64,000 bases of DNA from JBCCCJ01 sp039029315. Lineage in GTDB: Bacteria; Bacteroidota; Bacteroidia; J057. Under the pieces are notes generated by a model. It searched no databases, was not told the DNA's origin, and saw nothing but the letters and a program-made list of their open reading frames with translations. The translations under genes and the position numbers were made by a program. Of this stretch, positions 53,732 through 61,950 are shown piece after piece. The stretch covers positions 1 through 64,000 of the forward strand of contig JBCCGK010000058.1 of assembly GCA_039029315.1 (NCBI GenBank), read 5' to 3'. Within the stretch, counting starts at the first letter, position 1. Every line of letters starts with the position of its first letter.

Positions 53732-55045
53732 CTAAAAAGAAGGAATATAGCGTTGCGTTTCGACTACTGAACCCAACTTGTTCAGGATGGAGTAGAGGCC
53801 GAAGTAGGTGCGATTCATATACAGCCCATCTTTGTCTCCTCTCGGGACCTTGGATTGTCGGAGAGCAGGATTTCTCCCCATTCGCTCTCCATATGTATAT
53901 AACTCTTCAAAAAAGGCATCACTGCCAAAATTGAACTTGGGGAGATAAAATGGCTGCAAGGCCAAGCCCAATGCCTCCTTGAAGATGCCTGTATACAACT
54001 CAATATCTGCCCGGGAGTCAGAATCAAAAATGATCCTGGCTGCTTTGGCACCAGCAATGAATCGGTCATGATCCTTCAGAATGCTGGGGTCCAGCAGGGC
54101 AAAATAACTTTTGTAAAAGCGGGCTGAAAATTCCTTCACACAGCCAAAATCCAGAATGCATACCTGTCCATCTTTTCTGAATAGATAATTGCCGGGATGA
54201 GCATCCGCATGCATGATCTTGAGGACATGCACCTGATAGTTATAAAAATCCCACAATGCTTGCCCTGCTCGATCTCTGACTTCCTGAGAAGGATTGCTTG
54301 CCAAAAAGTCATCCAAATGCATCCCGCTTACCCAATCCATGGTGATGATTCGCTTGCCAGAAAATTCAGGATAGTAGGTCGCGAACTGAAGATTGTCAAG
54401 GTTCTGACAGGCCGAAGAAATGTCAATGGAACGCTTGAGTTCCAGCGTATAGTCTGTCTCTTCTACCAATCGCTCCTGAACTTCCTGAAAATACACCTCT
54501 ATATCCTTATCTTTCCACCCGAACATCCGTCTGGCGATCGGGCGAACAATTTTGAGATCTGAGACGACACTATCAGCCACGCCAGGATACTGGATTTTGA
54601 CAGCAAGGGGCTTCCCTCTGTGTTTGGCGCGATGAACCTGTCCGATGCTGGCAGCATGAACCGCTTTCATCTCAAAAGAATCATATAATTCCTTCGGAGA
54701 TTTGCCAAAAGAAGCCTGAAAAGTTTTTACGATTAGGGGACCTGAGAGGGGCGGGGCCTTGTGTTGTGCATTGGAGAACTGTTTGGCAAAAGCTGAAGGA
54801 AGCACGCCCTTGTCCATGCTGAGCATTTGGGCGACCTTGAGTGCGCTTCCCTTGAGTTCACTCAATGTGCCGTAAATGTCAGCCGCATTCTGTTCATCCA
54901 GTTCCTCCTTGTCTAGTTCGGGCTGAACCAGTTTTTTTGAATAATGCTTAAGATAGTTGCCTCCTACCTTCAGTCCCGTTCTCATGAATTTTCCCGCCCG
55001 CTGAATTTTTGATGTAGGGATTCGGGATTGTTCTTCTGTGCTCAT
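53732..55045 (-). CDS. ABC1/AarF (UbiB-like) family atypical kinase
   Basis: A 437-residue protein kinase-like ATPase. ABC1 features: LKVAQMLSMDKGVLP (the KxGQ motif, with Ala for Gly), AASIGQVHRAKHRGKPLAVKIQYPG (Ala-rich loop and catalytic Lys), EETDYTLEL, MHADAHPGNYLF and ILDFGCVKEF (metal-binding Asp). UbiB/ADCK proteins use ATPase activity to extract or organise ubiquinone precursors in the membrane, but this form lacks a C-terminal membrane anchor, and Bacteroidota mostly use menaquinone, so the role is open. Transcribed divergently or in tandem after a TetR gene (147 bp upstream on the same strand), a pairing I recall from other Bacteroidota. Confidence 0.88.
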   Translation of the reverse strand: MSTEEQSRIPTSKIQRAGKFMRTGLKVGGNYLKHYSKKLVQPELDKEELDEQNAADIYGTLSELKGSALKVAQMLSMDKGVLPSAFAKQFSNAQHKAPPLSGPLIVKTFQASFGKSPKELYDSFEMKAVHAASIGQVHRAKHRGKPLAVKIQYPGVADSVVSDLKIVRPIARRMFGWKDKDIEVYFQEVQERLVEETDYTLELKRSIDISSACQNLDNLQFATYYPEFSGKRIITMDWVSGMHLDDFLASNPSQEVRDRAGQALWDFYNYQVHVLKIMHADAHPGNYLFRKDGQVCILDFGCVKEFSARFYKSYFALLDPSILKDHDRFIAGAKAARIIFDSDSRADIELYTGIFKEALGLALQPFYLPKFNFGSDAFFEELYTYGERMGRNPALRQSKVPRGDKDGLYMNRTYFGLYSILNKLGSVVETQRYIPSF

Positions 55046-55192
55046 AGGATCTCCTCAGATTTTTTTTAAAAACGTTCAAGTTGCGATTCGTCAGCGACAT
55101 AGGATATCAGAAAGTCAACATACAAACAGAAAGCCCTATGCTAATTTTTTCCCTATACATTCCCGCTCATCATTGCAGATTAGCCGCTTGGA

Positions 55193-55822
55193 TTATTTAT
55201 TTCTCCATAAAAATTTCGTGACATCCCAGGCTGAATCCAGGGAATTGGGACGAATCAAGTCATAGGTGAGGCGCAGAACTTTTTCGACTGCTTCGTCTGT
55301 TTTCTCGAAGTTGGGACTCTGGTCCAGAATCCAGAATCTCAACAACCACTTTGCTTGCATCCACAGCCAGCCTCTATACACTTTGGGGAGAAACAGACGG
55401 TCAGCGACTTCATTATTGGCAATTCCTTCTTTGATCACATGCTTGACAAACTCCTGAAACACACCTTTTGCGCTTTCCATATAGAAAGGGGTAAAAAGTG
55501 CATGTGGTGATTGCTGGTAAGCGAATACCACAAAACTTCGGTCCTGAAGCATTTCTTCCAACCATGTATAGAACAAGCCAGCAAGTTTTTCTGCAGCACC
55601 ATATGAGGCAAATTCTTCAGAAGATTCGAGTTTTTGGATCGCTGACTCCAGCATTTTCTGAAATAGGTATTGCTCTATCGCAGGAAAGGACGAGAATTCT
55701 TGGTAGAACTCCCGTTCAGACATGTTCAGAGCATCCGCAAATACCTTTACAGAAGCAGGGCGACTTCCGTGTTCCAGCACAAAAGTCTGATACGCATCGG
55801 ATATAGTTGATTTGGTAGACAT
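55193..55822 (-). CDS. TetR-family-like transcriptional regulator
   Basis: A 209-residue protein with an N-terminal HTH of TetR shape: ISDAYQTFVLEHGSRPASVK, VFADALNMSEREFYQEF, FPAIEQYLFQKMLES. The C-terminal ligand domain (~60-200) is helical with aromatic residues (FYTWLEEMLQDRSFVVFAYQ, YRGWLWMQAKWLLRFWILDQ). It lies directly upstream of the ABC1 kinase gene on the same strand and probably controls it. The ligand is unknown. Confidence 0.8.
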   Translation of the reverse strand: MSTKSTISDAYQTFVLEHGSRPASVKVFADALNMSEREFYQEFSSFPAIEQYLFQKMLESAIQKLESSEEFASYGAAEKLAGLFYTWLEEMLQDRSFVVFAYQQSPHALFTPFYMESAKGVFQEFVKHVIKEGIANNEVADRLFLPKVYRGWLWMQAKWLLRFWILDQSPNFEKTDEAVEKVLRLTYDLIRPNSLDSAWDVTKFLWRNK

Positions 55823-56354
55823 AAGTATGCATTGATAACAATTGGACAGACCGTTTTGTTAAGGAACGAGAAAAAAATGACTTTCGGAGAGTGTTCGCCG
55901 ATTTTCTTTTTTTGCAAAACAAAGATCCAAGCAGTTCTCTTTTTACGTATGTTTTGAAAAAGGGGGAATGGAAAGCAATTCTGCTCCTCGTCTTATAAAA
56001 AATGAGGTTAGAATTCTGTAAAATGTGTAATTTTTTTCCTACATTATTGCAGACTTGGTCAAATGAATCCTGGAATATTACTCGTAATTTCCCGTGTTTC
56101 GGATCAGATTAGTCAAATGAATGTAGGTGTGAAAAGTGAAATGTAAAGGATTCAATCAGCGATTATCGGGATTGAATTTGGTACGAAAGTTGGGATATTC
56201 AAGAATTGTGAATTCGTTTTGGGCAAAATATTGTCCAAAATAGTCCCTGAAATACAAGCTATGTTAGATTATTACCAGAATGTGCATGTATAGCAAGAGC
56301 AGTTCACCTAATTTTGAGTCACTAAGCGGTTCTTGTATTAACAGTATTACCAAA
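55823..56354. other. intergenic region upstream of the MORN gene
   Basis: About 530 A+T-rich bases between divergent genes. No gene, strong hairpin or long repeat was seen. It should hold the promoters of both the TetR and the MORN genes, but no Bacteroidota promoter pair of the TTTG-N19-TAnnTTTG type stood out. Confidence 0.5.
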
Positions 56355-57371
56355 ATGAAGTCCTTATCTCTATTCTTTCTTTCTTTTCTTACTGTATCAG
56401 TGCTGATCTTTTTTACTCAAGATTTACAATCCCAATGCATCAAAGGAGATTGTGATACTGGAAAAGGGGTCTATTCCTATCCCAATGGGGATTATTACAA
56501 AGGCGAATGGCGTAGTGCCAAGAGAAGTGGCCAAGGAAACTACCGTCTGGCAAATGGGGATGAATATGATGGCGAATGGAAAAATGACGAAATGCATGGG
56601 CAGGGAACCTATACCTATAGCAATGGGGATGTCTATGTAGGCGCATTCAAAAAAGGCAAAATGAATGGGCAAGGCGAATATAGTTTCAGTAATGGGAGCA
56701 CCTACAAAGGGAATTGGGAAGATGATCAGCAGAATGGAGAAGGAACCCTGAGTTATCCCAATGGTACCGAAATCTCTGGTGTCTGGACCAATGGCAAGGT
56801 GGATGGGCAAGCCAAATATTTTTATCCCAATGGCGATGTCTATGAAGGAGGATTCTCCAATAACAAAAGAAATGGGGTTGGAAAAATGACCAATACCCGA
56901 GGTGATATCTATGAAGGGAATTGGAGAAGTGGAAGAAAGCAAGGAGAAGGAAAAATGGAATTTGCCTCTGGCGTAGTCTATGAAGGACAATGGCAGAGTG
57001 GCAGGATGACAGGGAGTGGCCAACTGACAACGCTAGGTGGCTCAGAATATGAAGGAGAATTCCGAAATGGACTCTATCATGGCACCGGCAAGCTGGTACA
57101 TGCCAATGGCGATGTATATGAAGGAGAGTGGCTCAATGGAAAAAAACATGGAGAAGGAACCTATACCTATAGTGATGGCAGCAAATATGCCGGACAATGG
57201 AACCTGGACAAGCGACATGGAAGCGGGATGTATGCCTATGCCGATGGCAACATCTATGAAGGAGAATTCAATGCCGGTCGTGTCCACGGCAAGGGAACCT
57301 TGAAGAGCAGTGATGGCAAAGTCGTGAAGAAAGGGGTATTCATGTACGGCAAATTCCACCACGAAGAATAA
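56355..57371 (+). CDS. exported MORN-repeat protein
   Basis: A 338-residue protein from the ATG at 56355, which gives the signal peptide MKSLSLFFLSFLTVSVLIFF. The mature part is almost entirely MORN repeats, about 12 units of 23 residues (YKGEWRSAKRSGQGNYRLAN, YDGEWKNDEMHGQGTYTYSN, YEGNWRSGRKQGEGKMEFAS). The DNA repeats with a 69-bp period, which creates several long antisense open frames that are artefacts. MORN repeats form an extended beta meander that binds proteins or lipids. No anchor or sorting domain, so periplasmic or released. A terminator hairpin follows at 57417-57450. Confidence 0.9.
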   Translation: MKSLSLFFLSFLTVSVLIFFTQDLQSQCIKGDCDTGKGVYSYPNGDYYKGEWRSAKRSGQGNYRLANGDEYDGEWKNDEMHGQGTYTYSNGDVYVGAFKKGKMNGQGEYSFSNGSTYKGNWEDDQQNGEGTLSYPNGTEISGVWTNGKVDGQAKYFYPNGDVYEGGFSNNKRNGVGKMTNTRGDIYEGNWRSGRKQGEGKMEFASGVVYEGQWQSGRMTGSGQLTTLGGSEYEGEFRNGLYHGTGKLVHANGDVYEGEWLNGKKHGEGTYTYSDGSKYAGQWNLDKRHGSGMYAYADGNIYEGEFNAGRVHGKGTLKSSDGKVVKKGVFMYGKFHHEE

Positions 57372-57416
57372 GCATATCTCAGCATCTTACTGCCCTTAAT
57401 ACATAGTAAAATGAAG

Positions 57417-57450
57417 AAGAGATCGACATACCGTCGATCTCTTTGCTTTT
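57417..57450 (+). terminator. rho-independent terminator of the MORN gene
   Basis: AAGAGATCGAC (57417-57427), loop ATACC, GTCGATCTCTT (57433-57443), a perfect 11-bp stem followed by TGCTTTTT. It is 46 bases after the MORN stop codon. Confidence 0.85.
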
Positions 57451-57681
57451 TGGCCTTTTTCTTCAAAATACCTACCTTTCAACTATGGAAAGCTCGTAAG
57501 GGTCCTACGGACAATGGTTCCTGGATTGAACACCTGCCTTCCCCTAGATCGCTTTTCCCCTTAGATCAGTGCATTGCCAAGCAGCAATAGCAATAGTATT
57601 TCCTGCTATGATCTTCTTATACATCTGTTGGATGTGTTGAACGCTTGTTTCATCGCATGCATGCAGTTCATGTCAGTCCAG

Positions 57682-57705
57682 ATCACTCACCAATTGGTGA
57701 GTGAT
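57682..57705. promoter_or_regulatory. perfect 24-bp palindrome upstream of the HTCS gene
   Basis: ATCACTCACCAA followed directly by its reverse complement TTGGTGAGTGAT, without loop or mismatch. It ends 22 bases before the ATG at 57728. The length and position suggest an operator for a dimeric repressor or activator. Not seen elsewhere in the window. Confidence 0.75.
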
Positions 57706-57727
57706 TGTACACAAGACGATTCATTTT

Positions 57728-60700
57728 ATGAGGGCAGTATCTGGGTATATTTTTCGATTCATTTTTTCTTTATACGTCTTGATTGAAAGCGTTCCAGCAG
57801 TTTCAGGGCAACATTATTTTGAGAATCCCATCATGCTCAAAGCACCCCTCCAAATTTGGACCGTCGTGCAAGATGAGTATGGATTCCTATGGTTGGGAGG
57901 GGTCAATGGATTGGCACGATTTGATGGACAGCATTTCAAAAGATATATCCATAATCCGAAGGATAGTACTTCGATCTTGTCTGGACCTGTCAAACATCTT
58001 GAATACGATAGAGAAAACAATTGCCTCTGGGTATCATATTGGAAAAATGGAGACGGAGGTTTTAGCCGCTTTGATCTGGCAACAGAAAAATTCACCAACT
58101 ATCTCTTCAAAAATCGAGCACCATCCGCCTTGTCAAATGCCAATGGATATTGGTCTGCCAAGGATAGATTTGGACAAATATGGCAGGGATTGTCACAACA
58201 AGGAGTGGCTCAATTCGATCCCGAACAGGAGACATTTAGACATTTTCCTTATCTGCCCGACTCGAATGAAATGACGATTCCCCTGATCCTTCACAATCGT
58301 TTTGAGGGATATGCGCTGGATCGGTTCAATGATTCGCTCCTTTGGATCGCTTCTGGAGGAGGTCTGCTCAAATTCAATGTGCAAACGCATCAATTTCAAC
58401 GATATGCTGTAACCAATCAACTGGAAAAGAATATAGAATTCAGGGTTGTGTTTCAGCATACAGATGGGACAATTCTTGTTGGAGGATGGAGAGGGAATTT
58501 TTATGTTTTTGACCCGACAAGCGAGCAGTTTCGAAAGAAGCAGCTGCAAGGGCTGGCTGACAAAATGGGGAAGTTCGCCTATTATTTCACAAACATTGCG
58601 GCCAAATCATCCCAACGACTGTGGTTGACGACGGACAAGGGAATGATGGAATATGATCTTCCTTCTGATCGGGTGATCAGGTATTGGGCAAATGACACAG
58701 AAGCCAAGAAGCTATATGGAATCCGATACATAGATAGACAAAACCGATTCTATATCTGGTCTGGGACCCAATTAACCATCTACGATCCCCTGCGTCAACA
58801 AATTCGACCTTATGATCGAGAGACAGACAATCCAGCTTTCCATATTATTTTCAGACGATTTCTGGAGGACAAACAGACGGGCAAACTGTGGCTGGCAGCC
58901 CAAATATCTGAAGGACTATATCGATTGGATCTTCAGACAGGCGAGTGGGAGGTCTTCCCACCAGAACCAGAATATTTTCAACACCAAAAAAGCTTCCAAG
59001 CATGGGATATATTGCAAACCCAAAGTGGGGAGATCTTGCTTCTTGAAAAAGACAAGATTTATCGCTTTTCTGAAAAAGAACAAAGAATTGTTCCCTATGA
59101 GATTCAACCCAATGTGCCTGGAGCCTATTTCAAGCGCATGATTGAAGATCGAGAAGGAAATCTATGGATTGGAAGTCATTATCGGGGACTGATAAAAATC
59201 GATCTGAGGACACAGGAAGTACAGCTGTTCAAGGATGAGTTGATTCGTCATCCTGATATAAACTCACCAGGAGCTATATGGGACTTGCAGGAAGACCGAA
59301 ATGGGAACATTTGGATCAGAGGAAATGGATATAGTGTGTATGATGTTCGCAGGGATACATTTTATAGCTTTCCTTACTTATTGCCAGGTGTCTCCAAAAT
59401 CCTTCATACAGAGTCCCTCGGAAAAGACAAAGACGGGAATGTCTGGGCATTGGTTCACGATGAATACATGGGGATTACTGATGCAGATCACCCTGAAAAA
59501 GGAGTCATCAGATTGCTCTCTCATGGGGAAGAGATGAAGTCCTACAAGCCAGGGAAAATGCAGGCAGATGATCAAGGCAATATCTGGATTACTAGCCAGA
59601 TGCTGGAAAAACTCAAGCTCGAAGACATGAGTTCACAACTCTATGAACATATGTTTTTTGGACAATTTATTCAGAGCATAGCCCCATTGTCGGACGGAAG
59701 AATGATCCTTGGTTTCAAACGAAAAATCGGAATATTTTATCCAGACAGCCTGCGCATTCCTCAAATTCCCGCAACTCCCTATGTCAGTTCCTTCAAAGTA
59801 TTTGATGAGGAAAGGCAGACAGAATTCCCTCTATACAATACAAAAGATGTATACCTCAAAGCAGAAGAGAATTTCTTCTCCTTTCTCCTTTCTGCAGTCA
59901 ATCCCTCTTATATGTATGGGGTAGAATATGAATACCAGTTAGAAGGAATAGATCCTGGCTGGGTCAATCCAGGGAATAGACGATACGTTGCTTATACAGA
60001 TATTCAACCCGGCACACACACATTCAGAGTAAAAGCAAGTACGAAAAATGGCATAGAATGCGTGAAGCCCTATGAACTACGAATTCATATTGAGGCTCCC
60101 TGGTATCAGACCATCTGGGCCTACCTAGGGTATATGTTAGTCAGCCTGGGGATCATGTTCCTCATTTATCGAGTTCGCACCCGAAGGAGGCTCCTGCAAC
60201 AGACACTTAAGGAAGAACAGGCAGAAGCCGAACGTCTCAAGGAACTCGATGAAGTGAAAAACAAACTGTTCACCAATATCACCCATGAGTTCAGAACCCC
60301 TCTGACAGTGATCCTGGGCTTAACAGATGAAATCGAACGAAATCCCTCTCGATCCCTCCGCAAACGACTGGGTATTATCCGTTCGAATGGTCAAAGCCTC
60401 TTACAGTTGGTGAATCAATTGTTGGACCTTGCGCGGGTAGATGCAGGAAGCCTAACACTGAAATTGATTCAGGATGATGTGATTGGCTTCTTACGAATTC
60501 TGGTCGATAGCCTGCATTCTCATGCGCTTTCTCGCAATATCGGCTTACAGTTTTACTCTGAAGAAGAAGTCCTTCAGATGGATTTCGATCCGACACAGCT
60601 CCAAAGAATCATCACGAATCTCCTGTCCAATGCTTTCAAATTTACCCCGGAATATGGCAAAATTCTGGTAGTCGCCCAACTGATATCAGAAGAGGAGGGG

Positions 60701-61765
60701 AGTTGGTTAAAGATCAAAGTCAAAGACACAGGAATTGGTATTTCTTCCGATAAATTGCCACATATTTTTGATCGCTTTTATCAAATTGATGACTCTAGCA
60801 CCAGACAAAATGAAGGCTCAGGGATTGGTCTGGCATTGGTGAAGGAGTTGGTCAATCTCATGAAGGGAAACATAGAGGTAGAGAGCAAAGTAGGAAAAGG
60901 AAGTACCTTTAGCATCGGTTTGCCGATCAGGAATCAAGCAGAATTTCTGGAAGCGACACCTGCCCCTGCAGTCACATCTGCCATGCCAATGCCTCAAACG
61001 TCTCTCCAAGTCAGTGATAGCGGAGAGGAAAAACCCATTGCGCTTGTGATTGAAGACAATATGGATGTGATTTACTACCTTCAATCCTGTCTGGAAGTGG
61101 AATGGAGGGTGGTTTCAAGCCTGAATGGACCCGATGGCATAGAAAAAGCCCTTGAGGTGGTCCCGGATGTGATCATTTCGGATGTCATGATGCCGGGCAT
61201 GAGCGGATTTGAAGTAGTCGAAACCCTCAAATCCAATCAACTCACCAGCCACATCCCAATCTTGATGCTGACCGCCAAATCCGGCCAGATGGACAAGCTT
61301 ACTGGGCTGGAAAAGGGAGCAGACGCTTATCTGATCAAACCTTTTGACAAAGAGGAATTGCAGCTGCGTCTGGGGAACTTCCTGAATCTAAGAAGAAGAT
61401 TGCAAGAGCATTTGGACATAGCGACACCTGAGGAAAATCCGCCAACAGCCGAACAACTCTTTCTGGAAACCCTCCATAAGATCATCCACCAACATTTGGA
61501 TGATCCCGATTTTACCTCCAATCAACTGGCGCATCAGGCTGGGATCAGTCGATCTCAATTGCATCGCAAGCTGAAGGCATTGACCAACAAATCTACCACG
61601 CTATTCATTCGATCCTATCGGCTGAAACAAGCACGCCATTTGCTCCTGAGCACAGATTTGCAAATCTCCGAGGTCGCCTGGAAAACAGGATTTAGTAGCC
61701 TCTCATGGTTTGATCAAGTCTATCGAATGGAATTTCAACAAAATCCAAGTGAGACGCGTAAATAG
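57728..61765 (+). CDS. hybrid two-component system protein (HTCS)
   Basis: About 1345 residues from the ATG at 57728; the frame is open to a GTG at 57701 that lies inside the palindrome. Order: signal peptide or anchor (IFRFIFSLYVLIESVPAVSG), propeller sensor of Reg_prop repeats to ~680 (LQIWTVVQDEYGFLWLGGVN, REGNLWIGSHYRGLIKIDLR), Y_Y_Y domain to ~790, membrane helix ~797-815 (YLGYMLVSLGIMFLIYRVRT), HisKA with His in NITHEFRTPLTVILGL (~851), ATPase (LLSNAFKF, DTGIGIS, GSGIGLALVKEL), receiver with Asp in VIISDVMMPGMSGFE (~1152), and an AraC-type HTH (FTSNQLAHQAGISRSQLHRK; ISEVAWKTGFSSLSWFDQVY). It senses an outside ligand, commonly a glycan, and activates transcription directly. Likely target is the adjacent surface-protein gene or itself. 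Confidence 0.93.
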   Translation: MRAVSGYIFRFIFSLYVLIESVPAVSGQHYFENPIMLKAPLQIWTVVQDEYGFLWLGGVNGLARFDGQHFKRYIHNPKDSTSILSGPVKHLEYDRENNCLWVSYWKNGDGGFSRFDLATEKFTNYLFKNRAPSALSNANGYWSAKDRFGQIWQGLSQQGVAQFDPEQETFRHFPYLPDSNEMTIPLILHNRFEGYALDRFNDSLLWIASGGGLLKFNVQTHQFQRYAVTNQLEKNIEFRVVFQHTDGTILVGGWRGNFYVFDPTSEQFRKKQLQGLADKMGKFAYYFTNIAAKSSQRLWLTTDKGMMEYDLPSDRVIRYWANDTEAKKLYGIRYIDRQNRFYIWSGTQLTIYDPLRQQIRPYDRETDNPAFHIIFRRFLEDKQTGKLWLAAQISEGLYRLDLQTGEWEVFPPEPEYFQHQKSFQAWDILQTQSGEILLLEKDKIYRFSEKEQRIVPYEIQPNVPGAYFKRMIEDREGNLWIGSHYRGLIKIDLRTQEVQLFKDELIRHPDINSPGAIWDLQEDRNGNIWIRGNGYSVYDVRRDTFYSFPYLLPGVSKILHTESLGKDKDGNVWALVHDEYMGITDADHPEKGVIRLLSHGEEMKSYKPGKMQADDQGNIWITSQMLEKLKLEDMSSQLYEHMFFGQFIQSIAPLSDGRMILGFKRKIGIFYPDSLRIPQIPATPYVSSFKVFDEERQTEFPLYNTKDVYLKAEENFFSFLLSAVNPSYMYGVEYEYQLEGIDPGWVNPGNRRYVAYTDIQPGTHTFRVKASTKNGIECVKPYELRIHIEAPWYQTIWAYLGYMLVSLGIMFLIYRVRTRRRLLQQTLKEEQAEAERLKELDEVKNKLFTNITHEFRTPLTVILGLTDEIERNPSRSLRKRLGIIRSNGQSLLQLVNQLLDLARVDAGSLTLKLIQDDVIGFLRILVDSLHSHALSRNIGLQFYSEEEVLQMDFDPTQLQRIITNLLSNAFKFTPEYGKILVVAQLISEEEGSWLKIKVKDTGIGISSDKLPHIFDRFYQIDDSSTRQNEGSGIGLALVKELVNLMKGNIEVESKVGKGSTFSIGLPIRNQAEFLEATPAPAVTSAMPMPQTSLQVSDSGEEKPIALVIEDNMDVIYYLQSCLEVEWRVVSSLNGPDGIEKALEVVPDVIISDVMMPGMSGFEVVETLKSNQLTSHIPILMLTAKSGQMDKLTGLEKGADAYLIKPFDKEELQLRLGNFLNLRRRLQEHLDIATPEENPPTAEQLFLETLHKIIHQHLDDPDFTSNQLAHQAGISRSQLHRKLKALTNKSTTLFIRSYRLKQARHLLLSTDLQISEVAWKTGFSSLSWFDQVYRMEFQQNPSETRK

Positions 61766-61950
61766 CTGATTATAAATATTTTGTGAATGTGTCCAGGCCT
61801 GGATGCAACATGAGCTAAATATTTTTCCTTCTTGTTTTTCCCTAGCTAAAACTTCTGAATGATGAGCTAAACGAGATTGTGGGAATGGGAGATACCTTGG
61901 GACACCTCAAGGGATCAACTCCCGGATTTTCCACAATTACTCTAGCTATC

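Noticed and set aside
56424..57362. Long antisense open frames across the MORN gene
   Set aside because: They arise from the 69-bp periodic MORN coding repeat; the plus strand carries the real protein.
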